Positions 23,891 to 33,499 of a DNA stretch of 64,000 nucleotides are shown here, in pieces. The notes beneath the pieces were generated by a model, which saw only the letters and a program-made list of their open reading frames with translations, did not search any database and was not told the DNA's origin. Numbering within the stretch: position 1 is the first letter of the stretch; each line of letters starts with the position of its first letter. The position numbers were made by a program, and so were the translations under genes. The stretch covers positions 15,332,406-15,396,405 of the forward strand of contig JAJEKV010000024.1 of assembly GCA_021234155.1 (NCBI GenBank), written 5' to 3'. The stretch comes from Isoetes taiwanensis. Its lineage: Eukaryota > Streptophyta > Lycopodiopsida > Isoetales > Isoetaceae.

Positions 23891-26614
23891 TCATGTCACA
23901 TTCAAGCCTGCATCTGTAAACATTAATTGTTGTCTTAGTTCAGTAAACCTTTTTTCTGTTAAAACCTTTGTAAGTATATCTGCTAGCTGCTTAGCTGTAT
24001 TAATATAACTGACTTGTATCAACCCTTTGCACACAGCATCTCTGATAAAATGCATCTCTAATTCTATATGTTTTGATCTCTCATGCATTATTGGATTTTT
24101 AGTCATGGCTATACAGCTTGTGCTATCACATAGCATCTCACTAGAATCTGGCTGCTCAACTCCAAGTTCCAATATTAATCTTCTTTCCCAAATAAGCTCC
24201 TTTGCACACAATGTGGCTGAGGCATACTCAGCTTCTGCTGTTGACAGCGCTATGGATGACTGCTTTTTGCATTTCCATGCTACTGGACCTCCTCCAAGCA
24301 TCATAAGATATCCTGAAGTGGATTTCCTTGCATCCAAATCCCCTGCCCAGTCAGCATCACAATAGGCAGTCAATATTAAGTTTTTTGAGTTGTAAGAGAT
24401 TCCCATATCCATGGTACCCTTTAAATATCTTAAAACTCTTTTGGCAGCAATCCAATGATCCTTTCCTGGATCATTGTTGTATCTACTGAGCATATTGACA
24501 CTGTGAGCAATATCTGGTCTTGTGCAATTAGCTACATAAGCCAAACATCCAGTCAAAGATCTATAAGGAATCTTTTCCATAGCCTTTCTCTCCTCATCAT
24601 TTTTTGGACACATGTCCAGTGAAAGTTTGTGTCCTGGGGCAGCAGGTGTTTTGCTAACATTACATTCTGTCATATTAAATTTTTCCAGCATACCTTTGAT
24701 CTGTTCCCTTTGGGTTAAAATAATAACACCTTCCTCCCTTCTTCTTGTTACCTCAACACCTAGGAACTTGCTCAATTCTCCTAGATCTGACATTTCAAAT
24801 CTGCTTTTCAATAACCTTTTGCACATTAATAAACATTTAGTACCTTTGGCTACCATAACATTATCATCAACATATAAAGCAATAATGCACCAGCCACTTT
24901 GACATTCAAATTTATACAAATTCCCATCATTTGCTAGTTTGATAAATCCTTGTTCAACAAGAAAGGTGTCCATGCATTTGTACCATTCTCTGGGAGACTG
25001 TCTCAAACCATACATTGCTCTTTTTAATTTCCAAACTTTATCTTCCCCTTGTTCAAATCCTGGTGCTTGTTTCATAAAAATCTCCTCCTCTAATTTTGCA
25101 TTCAAAAAAGCAGTTTTGACATCCATGTGATGCACTTCTAAGTCATATGCATTAGCCAAAGCCAGTAACATTCTGACACTATTCATTTTAACCAATGGAG
25201 AAAATGTTTCATCAAAGTCTTGGCCCTTTTTCTGAGAAAAACCTTGAGCTACCAATCTAGCCTTGTACCTAGATGTTTTCCCATCAGCTCCAGTTTTGAT
25301 TCTGAAAATCCATTTGTTACCTACTATATTTCTCCCTTCTGGTTTGTTAACAGTCTCAAAAGTACCTGTTTTAATGAAGGAATCCATTTCTTCCTTCATA
25401 GCATTCAGCCACAGATTTTTATCCTTAGAAATTAAAACATCATCAAGTGTTTTGGGTACTTCAGGATTTAGAAACATCAAGATCTCAAATATACTATTTA
25501 CCTCAGGTTCCTTTTCTTGCAGTCTTTTGCTTCTTCCAGCTTCATCACGACCATGTACCATAGTGTCAAATTTTGCACCTGCTTGCAGCTTTTCTACCTC
25601 TGTCAATCTTTTCCTCCTCTCTTGTGGTTGCTGAATTGTAGGCACTGATTCTTCTACCTGCTCTGTGTCCAATGACTCTTCTTCATGTCTTGTTAAGGAA
25701 TCTTCAATATTCTCTTGATGTTCTGTATATGTATCAGGTTCAGCCTCATCATCATCTGCATTAATCTCCTCAACTTTATTAGTAGACTCAGTCCTAATAT
25801 CATGCTTCACCAGCTTGACATCTTCAGATAATTTTGTAGGTTTAGACAATACCTTGTAAACTTGTGCTTCATCAAATGTAACATCTCGGCTAACAACTAT
25901 TCTTCTTGCCTTAGGATCATACAACCTATAAGCTTTGGATTGATTATCATATCCAACAAGGTATGTAATTAAGGCCCTATCATCCAACTTCTTTCTATTC
26001 TCTTTTGAAATATGCATAAATGTCAAGCAGCCATATACCCTCAACTTATCATAGTTAGGTTTCTTTCCTGACCACAACATATCAGGAATTCCTCCTTGCA
26101 GACTAACAGATGGTAACATGTTTTGAATAGTCACAGCAGTTTGAACTGCTTCCTCCCACAAAAAATTTGGAAGACCTGCTGACTTCAACATGCTCCTGAC
26201 AGCATTTAGGATTGTCCTATTCTTCCTCTCAGCAACACCATTTTGCTGAGGGGAATGACTGCATGTAAGTTGCCTTTTAATGCCCTTATTCTTGCAGAAT
26301 ATTTTAAATTCTCCTGATAGAAATTCACCCCCTCTGTCAGATCTTAGACATTTAATTCGTCTTCCTGTCTCAATCTCCATCTCATTCACAAATTGTTTGA
26401 ATTTTTCAAATGTTGCATCCTTTGTTTTAATGCAGTATACTTTAGTTTTCCTGCTAAAATCATCTATTAAAGTCATGAAGTATCTTTTTCCACTTAAACT
26501 GATAACATTGAGAGGCCCACACAAGTCAGTATGTATCAAATCCAATATGCCTTTTGCTCTTCCATTTGTTTTCTTGAAGGGCAATCTATTGTGTTTTCCA
26601 AGCATGCATCCCAT
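23891..26614 (-). CDS. copia Pol: integrase, reverse transcriptase, RNase H
   Basis: This 907-residue frame begins in the GAG-pre-integrase segment (MGCMLGKHNRLPF). The integrase core follows (HTDLCGPL with Asp, RSDRGGEFLS with Asp, and HSPQQNGVAERKNRT with Glu). A variable acidic linker leads to the RVT_2 reverse transcriptase (NKWIFRIKTGADG, HHMDVKTAFLNA and the catalytic YVDDNVMVAK). RNase H follows (YCDADWAGDLDARKSTSGY, STAEAEYAS). It runs without a stop through all of these, and the catalytic residues I can check are present. It lies one frame away from the gag-protease frame. Translation would need the frameshift near 26.6 kb to be bypassed, so this copy is probably non-autonomous unless the shift is an error. 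Confidence 0.95.
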   Translation of the reverse strand: MGCMLGKHNRLPFKKTNGRAKGILDLIHTDLCGPLNVISLSGKRYFMTLIDDFSRKTKVYCIKTKDATFEKFKQFVNEMEIETGRRIKCLRSDRGGEFLSGEFKIFCKNKGIKRQLTCSHSPQQNGVAERKNRTILNAVRSMLKSAGLPNFLWEEAVQTAVTIQNMLPSVSLQGGIPDMLWSGKKPNYDKLRVYGCLTFMHISKENRKKLDDRALITYLVGYDNQSKAYRLYDPKARRIVVSRDVTFDEAQVYKVLSKPTKLSEDVKLVKHDIRTESTNKVEEINADDDEAEPDTYTEHQENIEDSLTRHEEESLDTEQVEESVPTIQQPQERRKRLTEVEKLQAGAKFDTMVHGRDEAGRSKRLQEKEPEVNSIFEILMFLNPEVPKTLDDVLISKDKNLWLNAMKEEMDSFIKTGTFETVNKPEGRNIVGNKWIFRIKTGADGKTSRYKARLVAQGFSQKKGQDFDETFSPLVKMNSVRMLLALANAYDLEVHHMDVKTAFLNAKLEEEIFMKQAPGFEQGEDKVWKLKRAMYGLRQSPREWYKCMDTFLVEQGFIKLANDGNLYKFECQSGWCIIALYVDDNVMVAKGTKCLLMCKRLLKSRFEMSDLGELSKFLGVEVTRRREEGVIILTQREQIKGMLEKFNMTECNVSKTPAAPGHKLSLDMCPKNDEERKAMEKIPYRSLTGCLAYVANCTRPDIAHSVNMLSRYNNDPGKDHWIAAKRVLRYLKGTMDMGISYNSKNLILTAYCDADWAGDLDARKSTSGYLMMLGGGPVAWKCKKQSSIALSTAEAEYASATLCAKELIWERRLILELGVEQPDSSEMLCDSTSCIAMTKNPIMHERSKHIELEMHFIRDAVCKGLIQVSYINTAKQLADILTKVLTEKRFTELRQQLMFTDAGLNVT

Positions 26615-28164
26615 GCATATTTGTTGTTCAGTTTGACTTGTATACCTTCTTTGTTTGAAACCTCTATTGTATTAAGATTAATATGGCATAATCTTTTATG
26701 CCAGATTCTCAGAGTTGGATATGTTACCAAATTAATACTGGAGAATAAATGTTGCTTGCTTAATCCATACAAGTTCCCAACTCTTTTTCCCACAAACATC
26801 TTTTTATTTCCAAGAAAGATATTACAATAGAGTTTTTCAAACACAACTTTGTAACCAAGATCAACCAGCTGACAGATTGAGATGAGGTTCCTTATCAATC
26901 CTGGTATACATAATACATTTCTCAATTTTACTACCTTCCCTTCTAGATCAAACAACTCTAAAACACCAGCACTCTCTATTTCTCTTACATCTCCATTGCC
27001 AAACTGTACATGTCCTCCTTCTTTTCTCTGGCAATTTTTAAGCATCCTTGAAGTCCATGTCACGGATCTTTCAGCTCCTGAATCTAAGATAAGTGAGTCA
27101 GTGTCAATTTTCCCTTTAATCTTAGACTGAGATTTTGACATATTTACCTCTATGTCTTCATCTTGCTCCCCTTCTTCCAGATTTGCCTCTCGTGTAATAT
27201 TTAAACTAGGTTTAGCTTTGTAACCTCCACCTTTCTTGCCTTCAAACTTTTTTGCTTTTCCTCGTTTTGGACTTGAGCAATTTGATGCTATATGCCCTTT
27301 ACCCTCACAATTATAGCAAACAACCTCCTTGCCAATTTTAGGACAATTTGCTTTAAGATGACCATAGCTATCACAATTATAACAAGGACCAATTTGTTTC
27401 TTATCAAAACTCTTCTTTCCTTTTTTCTATTTGACAAACATAACTTCTGACTCATCTTCATCATCAGCTTTGGTCTGCTCAAATTCGGTCCTGATCATTC
27501 TAATTGCATGATCCTTTGACCTAGCCACATTTCTTAACAGTGTAGCTAATTGTGTGTTATGTGAGACTGCCCTAGAGATGGCTAACAACTGATAGTCCTC
27601 ATTTAACACAACTCCAGCTCCCTCTAAGTCAGCAATTATTGATTCAAATTTTTCAAGAAACTCAGCAATATTATCTTTTTCATATAACTTAAGCCTCCTT
27701 AATTGTTTTTCCAAAACGTCTATTTGTGAAGATGACTTTTGTTCATAATTATCCAGCATGTATTTCCACATTTCAGCAGGGGACTTACCTCTGAGCTTCA
27801 ACTTAATGACTGTCCCCACCTTATGACATATTATGGATTGAGCTTCCATAATTCTTGCTTTCTCATCCATGCTGGCTACTGAAACAACTCCTCTTGCTGG
27901 ACTGGTAGCAGCTCCACCAGCACTTGCTGCAGTTTCAGAAGAAGTTGCAGCTCCACCACCTACAACAGAGGCTGAAGATTGACTAGTACCAGATCCTTCT
28001 GCTCCAGAAGCTTGAACTGTATTAGTTACATTAGGATCTATCAAGTACCACAACTTTTCAAATTCTAACACTTCTTTTATACTTTGTTTCCAAACCTGAA
28101 AACCTGTTTCTCCTTTGAACACCTCTATGGAATTTAAGAGGTTGGCTCCAAATCGAGTAGACAT
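26536..28164 (-). pseudogene. copia Gag-protease, interrupted by TAG and frameshift
   Basis: The ATG at 28164 starts Gag (MSTRFGANLLNSIEVF), with the UBN2-like capsid region (LRRLKLYEKDNIAEFLEKFE). At 27427-27429 the frame meets TAG. The same frame then continues with two CCHC knuckles (CYNCDSYGHLKANC, CYNCEGKGHIASNC) and the aspartic protease motif LILDSGAERS near 27090. The frame is lost near 26630, where the reading passes by one base into the Pol frame. The TAG lies before the nucleocapsid knuckles, not at a clean gag/pol border, so a random nonsense change is more likely than programmed read-through. Confidence 0.85.
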
Positions 28165-28184
28165 CCTGCTCTTCTGGATTTATA

Positions 28185-28197
28185 GGCTCTGATACCA
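28185..28197 (-). other. copia primer-binding site (initiator Met tRNA)
   Basis: On the minus strand the bases read TGGTATCAGAGCC, the standard plant copia site complementary to the 3' end of initiator methionine tRNA. It is one base inside the 5' LTR. Confidence 0.95.
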
Positions 28198-28198
28198 C

Positions 28199-28936
28199 TG
28201 TTGAAATCCAGTAATAAAATAAAGAAATCCTTTAGCAAAGATGTCACTAGGCTACAATACTGTTGCAACAACCTTAGGATAATATTTTCAAGGTCAATAA
28301 TACAACAAATGATTAATTGATTTCAAATATCTAGAAGTTCTCCTCACTATGCAATGGAAGCCACATTATAGTCAATAATTCCATGCATCTAGATAGTATA
28401 GTCTTCCCCTCTCTTTTATAACATAAGAACCATTAGAAATCAATTATTAACTATTGTACTGTAGCAGAAGCATTGACCGAATCACTGTTCATATGCTGAC
28501 TGCCATCGAGCACCTTGCTTGAGACGGATATTTGCCTTCTTCAATCCGAATACTTCTTCAAGGCTCTGCTCCACCTTATAATAGTACAATCCGGCGGTTA
28601 AGGCATCATTCATGCTTTCCAATCTGAGGCTGTTGTCTATTGAACTATATCCCACAGGCTTGGCTAAGGAAATCTGCTACTTTCGATTTATCCCACATAC
28701 CTGCTTTAGGAAAGCATATAAAGCACTTTAGGAAAGCACATAAAGCACTTATATGTATAAAGCACTTATATGCATTCGTTTGCATCTTCAACTGTTCTTG
28801 ACTTTACAACCTACTGCCACTGCTTCTCATAGGTTGTTTTTGTAGCTACAATATATTCACTGCCACTGCTTCTCATGAATATAAGATGACAATTTTCTAA
28901 ATTCCTTATAATATGACATGACTCACATTTTCAACA
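28199..28936 (-). repeat. copia 5' LTR
   Basis: This 738-bp repeat is almost identical to 23118-23857, with about five substitutions and one 2-bp gap. It starts TGTTGAAATCC and ends TTTTCAACA on the plus strand and is followed by the ATCAT target duplication. It would contain the element promoter for minus-strand transcription. Confidence 0.97.
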
Positions 28937-29138
28937 ATCATAATTACAGGGCTTACTTTTCTACTTGCACTTTGAAGGAGAATATCATACTACATCAGAG
29001 GTGAGTCCTATATCCTTTAGGTTAATTGTGCATTCTATTGAATCTGGTGGGTAATTTCTTAGTATGTATTAGGAGATTATTTTCATGCAAAAAACCTAAA
29101 CGGATATAGGGTTACACATATCGGAGACTCGATATGGG

Positions 29139-30145
29139 GAGGTCTTACAAAAAGACGCCACCTGCTGTGGCCAACAATCCCTCATATATGACACCCATCA
29201 ATGAAAATAAGTCTGCTAGAAAGAGACGTTTGTTGGCACGTAAGCGTTGCAAAGGCTAGAGCCTTGAGGTTAGAATATGATGTGAATACTGCGGAGGTGG
29301 TTCATGTTGGCCAATCAACCAATGCACCAGCAACTGGAGAGGCAGTCACGCCAGAGCCAATGCATTATTTGTCCGGTCAAGTGGGTGTGGGAAGATCTTA
29401 CAAAAATACGCCACCTTGTGGCCAACAACCTCTCATATATTATGCCGGTCAATGAAAATAGATCTGCTAAGAAGAGACGTTTGGCACGTAAGCGTGTTGC
29501 AAAGGCTAAGGCTTTGAGATTAGAATATGATGTGAATGTTCCAGAGATAATTCATGTTGGCCAATCATCTAATGCGCCCGCAATTGAGGAGACAGTCACG
29601 CCAGAGCCAATGCAATGTTTGTCTGGTCAAGTGGGTGTGGGAAGATCTTGCAAAAATATGCCACCTACTGTGGCCAACAACCCCTCATATATGAAGTTTC
29701 TCAATGAAAATAGATCTGCTAAGAAGAGACGTTTGGCATGTAAGCATGTTGCAAAGGCTAAGGCTTTGAGGTTAGAATATGATGTGAATGTTATAGGTAC
29801 AGTTCATGTTGGCCAATCATCTAATGCACCCGCAATTGAGGAGACAGTCGCGTCAGAGCCAATGCATTTTTTGTTTGGTCAAGTGGGTGTGGGAAGATCT
29901 TGCAAAAAAATGCCACCTATTGTGGCCAACAACCCCTCATATATGACGCCTCTCAATGAATATAGATCTGCTAAGAGACATTTGACACGTAAGCGTGTTG
30001 CAAAGGCTAAGGCTTTGAGGTTAGAATATGATGTGAATGTTCCAGATACAGTTCATGTTGGCCAGTCATCTAATGCGCCCGCAATTGAGGAGACAGTCAC
30101 GCCAGAGCCAATGTATTGTCTGTCTGGTCAAGTAGATATGTTATC
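29139..30145 (+). repeat. four tandem 250-252 bp coding repeats
   Basis: Copies begin near 29139, 29391, 29641 and 29893 at GGAAGATCTT-type words. Each encodes about 84 residues with an invariant basic stretch (RSAKKRRLARKRVAKAKALR) and VGQSSNAPAIEETV. The basic segment could act as a nuclear localisation or DNA-binding patch. The first copy has a 2-bp deletion and a 3-bp insertion in the basic stretch and is out of frame. Confidence 0.9.
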
Positions 30146-30770
30146 GACAAGACGCCAGCATTTTATTGACATGGTTATGGAAGGAGCTACTATACATACG
30201 GGGAATTCACATATCATCACATCAGAAGTGAATGATATTAGGATGCAATTATTTTCCATAATACAGGAACAAACGAATGACCAAACATTCTTGCAGCAAA
30301 CTATAACAATAAGGGGTAAGACATCTCATAACACTCCTATTGGTCCTAGAGAACGTCCTACTGGTAATACCGATTTCAACAAGATAGCATGGACGTGGAA
30401 TTTACCTTCTCCTCATGACCTTGGTAACATGGAGTATAGATGTTTGTATTGTGGGGCTATACAGTGGAAAGCAGAACTCACAGTTAAAAAGAAGTGCAGG
30501 GCATGTGCTAATGGAAATGTGCAGCTGCCATTGATTCCAGAACCACCATAGGCATTGTTTGATCTATATACGAGAACAGATAGTTTGGGTGATCACTTTC
30601 GCACGAACATTAGAAAGTACAACAATATTTTTTCGTTTGCCTCAGTGAGTTTGAAGATTGATGAGGCGTTGGCAAATGCTATTGGTGGAGCTTACACTTT
30701 TAGGGTCAATGCTGCATGTGCCATAAGATGGGAACATTATTGCCGCCGCAAGGTCATCAAGAGCATGCAA

Positions 30771-30930
30771 TAGTCGGTTTGTACAGCAGTAGAGTTGCAG
30801 TTTTTCTATGAGTTTGTTGTGGAGCGTCGAGGTATTGCTGTCTCTTTGGGGCAGTTCTCCTTCCTCCTCACTTGCTTTGTAACATTACCATTCTTTTAAT
30901 ATATTGATGACACAGTTCTTCAAAAAAAAA
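30771..30930 (+). mobile_element. 5'-truncated non-LTR retrotransposon insertion
   Basis: A 160-bp insert ends in an A run (about nine) and is flanked by a perfect 12-bp duplication, AAGAGCATGCAA, at 30759-30770 and 30931-30942. It interrupts the Helitron coding region, which reads on across the site once the insert and one duplication are disregarded. The insert has no A/B-box pair at its 5' end. It looks like the 3' end of a LINE (TTTAATATATTGATGACAC before the tail), so a 5'-truncated L1 copy is likelier than a SINE. Confidence 0.85.
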
Positions 30931-31122
30931 AAGAGCATGCAAAATTTGCACATATATACATCATGGATGGCGAGGACATGCAAGTTGAACGCAGGATGTC
31001 CATTTTTGATGGATTGAGGCAAGAAATAGTGGTGCAGTTGCAGGCCCTTATGACAGAGTACAATCCATTTGTTAGCATATTCTTGAGTGCGGCACAGATT
31101 ATGCATACACAACAAGAGAATG

Positions 31123-31440
31123 GACATTTAGCGACGTGGGCTTGCGACGTCTGTGCGACGTGACGTCGCAAATAATGTCACCATGCGACGTCAATGCGAC
31201 GTCACGTCGCAGACACGTCGCATGCGACGTGTTGTGCGACGTCTGACACCGTGACGTGGCAGATCTGTCACGCCAGGTGGACGACAGGTGTCACGCCAGG
31301 TGGACGCTTGCGACGTCGCGTCGCATGCGACGTACAGTGCTTGGCCCATCTGTGACGCCAGGTGGGCTTGGGCGCCTGGTGGACGACAGGTGTCTCGCCA
31401 GGTGGATGTTTACGACGTATGTGACATACGTATGTTTGGG
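31123..31440. repeat. CGACGT palindrome-rich block
   Basis: This block is packed with TGCGACGTC, GACGTCGCATGCGACGT-type inverted words and with CACGCCAGGTGGACG direct repeats. It starts with GGACATTTAGCGACGTGGGC, a segment also found at 44090 with few changes. It resembles the subterminal repeats of CACTA elements and the blocks at 46.2-46.45 and 53.07-53.13 kb. No ORF is supported. Confidence 0.7.
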
Positions 31441-33050
31441 TTCATCAACCCGTATGGGTCCCTCAATCCCTTCTCCATATTATGGACTAGTTCTTCATGA
31501 TACTTATAAGATTTTAAATATGAACACCTGAATTGTAAGATTAACTCGAAGTTGTACCACTATATTCAATGGCAAAATAAAATTCTTCACAAGTTTGGCA
31601 CAATCGCACCTTGAAATACACTCAATTCAATGGTTTCGATGATATGATATAATCTCATGGCACTCAACATAGAATACAAATTTCAAGATAACATTAATTT
31701 TCTATGAACGTAGCCTATAAATGCTACCCATTTTTCAAAGTTCATATGATTTCATAAAAATTTGATGTATTAATGAGCAAATCATAATTTCAATCCTTGA
31801 GAGACCCAGTCAGGTTCCTAAGGAATTTCTGAAAAACAGACAAACAGGAACCATTTCATATCCATAATATATGAAATAGAACAAGAATATGAAGGTACTA
31901 TTATTTTTTAATGGAAATAGATACTAAGTACTACACGTCTTGCTAAATGGATTTCATTTTTTTCAAAAAGTGGAGAAGTAGTATGAATTTTCAAAATTTT
32001 AACCCTCGGGGGACCTAACTGGGTCCATAAAGAACTTCTGAACTTCAATCTTTAAGGAATTATTTCTCAAAAATTCTACCATAGATTTTTCTAATTCTTC
32101 TTATGATAGATTTCTCATATCATGACTTACAAGATGGAAGAATTAGAATTCCTAGGAAAAATCATATTTGTAAAATAATGTGAGAAATGTTAAAGACTTT
32201 GAGAATAAACTTGACCCCTTTGCATTCGGCTCCACATTATGTTTGGTAATAGAAGCTTTCTATATTTTTCATAAATTTTTCCTTATATGTACACTCATGG
32301 AGGACAACATATTGTAAGTATGTAGACAAATTCTTTATCTCGAAGCTATAATAGAATTTCAAAAAAAGTGTATGAATGAACCCATTTGGGTTCATTAAGG
32401 GACAACTCTAGTGTTAACTATTCTCTGAGTTTCCACTGTTCTTTCAGTTAGCTTTTTGTCATTAATTATAAAATGCAAACAAGGAATTTGAAGGTGCAGA
32501 ATCTATGATCTGCACACTAACAAAATATGGTAACCAGCTCAGCAAATAGGAAAATATGAGATGGGTGGCTCGGGTTCAAAAGAAATAGAGTTCAAAAGAA
32601 ACTGAAAAGAAAAACACAGAATTCCCTGAAGCAAAAGTTAGTGGCCTTCCAAGAATCTTTGCACAAAGCAGAGCTCAATGAATTTTGGCCTCATATCAAT
32701 TCAGGGACCTAATTTGGGATCCATATATTGCTATCACCAAAATCAGTCAAGATACTATCAGGAATCTGAGGGCCATTCCATTTTCTGACCGGGTCAAAAA
32801 ATGGTCAATGCCCCTGGCTGATTATGGTTAAATCTGTGGTGAAAGCTGTGGTGAAAACTCTGGTTTTTATATTTCAAAGGAAGAAAAATACATATGGAAA
32901 TCTACCACACCCGGTAGAATAGTTCATACTTCTTATGAAATGAAGTATGCAGAAAAATCAGGGAAAACTATAATCCTGAGCTTCTAGTATTATCAAAATG
33001 CATTAGAGATATAATAATAGCTGTTTTGAAGAGGTTAATGATGACATACA
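31441..33050. other. AT-rich interval, no gene seen
   Basis: This interval is AT-rich. A phrase resembling GGGACCTAA..GGGTCC.TA recurs near 31803, 32011, 32385 and 32703, which hints at an old diverged repeat of a few hundred bases. Nothing coding is supported. Confidence 0.4.
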
Positions 33051-33051
33051 G

Positions 33052-33459
33052 TTACTGGGCCTCAATCAGATCCTGCATTGTGAGATCTGTAACTCTTGTT
33101 CTTCCAAGTATGTCCAAGATTTCATCAAGTTTTTCTGCTGAATAGTTGGTGAAATCCAGCAACACTAAAACATGAGCTTCTCGTTTCTGCTCCCACTTAT
33201 GATACAGATTCACAAAGTATTGTCTCAGGTTGTTGTGTCTCCATGCAGCTGGCCTATTGAGCACTTTTTTAATGGCTGAAGCATGGATCATTTCCTGCTT
33301 TAGTTCGATGAACATATCCTCTTCCTCAAGCATGGGGAGAGCTGCGAACTCATCCTCAGAATCATACGCCACCCCCAGAACCCTGTCGGTTGCACCAGCT
33401 CTCTTAAGTCTCTTGACTGCATCTGTGTAAAACAACATCATTAGTAATAAGAAAGGCAA
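33052..33459 (-). CDS. exon of unknown protein, paralogue of 16.4-16.85 kb
   Basis: This minus-strand open exon of up to 135 residues follows a TTTTACACAG acceptor near 33428. It reads AVKRLKRAGATDRVLGVAYD, FIELKQEMIHASAIKKVLNR, LRQYFVNLYHKWEQKREAHV and ends with LTMQDLIEAQ and a stop. It keeps an open frame where the 16.4 kb copy has a TAG. The composition looks like a soluble helical domain. I do not recognise the family. Sequence upstream on the same strand (33480-33600: LSLEQINREQGILEEWRTHE) may be the preceding exon, ending at a GTAGTG donor. Confidence 0.5.
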   Translation of the reverse strand: MPFLLLMMLFYTDAVKRLKRAGATDRVLGVAYDSEDEFAALPMLEEEDMFIELKQEMIHASAIKKVLNRPAAWRHNNLRQYFVNLYHKWEQKREAHVLVLLDFTNYSAEKLDEILDILGRTRVTDLTMQDLIEAQ

Positions 33460-33499
33460 CCGCCTATCACTACCTTGGCTTCTAATTCTTTAAGCCCAT

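Larger units (their letters stand above)
23113..28941 (-). mobile_element. Ty1/copia LTR retrotransposon, near-complete and young
   Basis: The element spans 23118-28936 (5819 bp) on the minus strand. It has LTRs of 740 and 738 bp, TG...CA ends, and a perfect 5-bp target duplication, ATCAT, at 23113-23117 and 28937-28941. A primer-binding site lies one base inside the right (5') LTR and a purine tract lies next to the left (3') LTR. The order gag, protease, integrase, RT, RNase H defines copia. By eye the LTRs differ by about five substitutions and one 2-bp indel (about 0.7 percent), so insertion was recent. Coding is interrupted only by one TAG and one frameshift. Confidence 0.97.
29134..31110 (+). 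pseudogene. Helitron N-terminal (Helitron_like_N) fragment
   Basis: This is the beginning of a Helitron RepHel-type protein, which cuts and unwinds DNA for rolling-circle transposition. The ATG at 29134 starts MGRSYKKTPPAVANNPSY. Four tandem repeats of about 84 residues follow, then a region with CLYCGAIQWKAE and KKCRACANGNVQLPL. Next comes FRTNIRKYNNIFSFASVSLK, the usual Helitron_like_N signature. After the nested insertion the reading resumes with KFAHIYIMDGED and VSIFLSAAQIM. The fragment has a 2-bp loss in the first repeat, a TAG at 30549-30551, a frame change near 30720 and the 160-bp insertion. The Rep nuclease and helicase parts are absent, because the reading stops at about 31110 where the CGACGT repeat block begins. 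Confidence 0.8.

Noticed and set aside
24027-25634. Plus-strand ORFs over the copia element
   Set aside because: They are antisense shadows of the Pol reading frame.
31140-31440. CRISPR-like repeat-spacer array
   Set aside because: The repeats are irregularly spaced palindromes without uniform spacers, in a plant genomic setting.
31256-31531. Arg-rich ORF in the CGACGT block
   Set aside because: It is produced by the tandem CGACGT/CCAGGTGGACG words and has no protein-like pattern.
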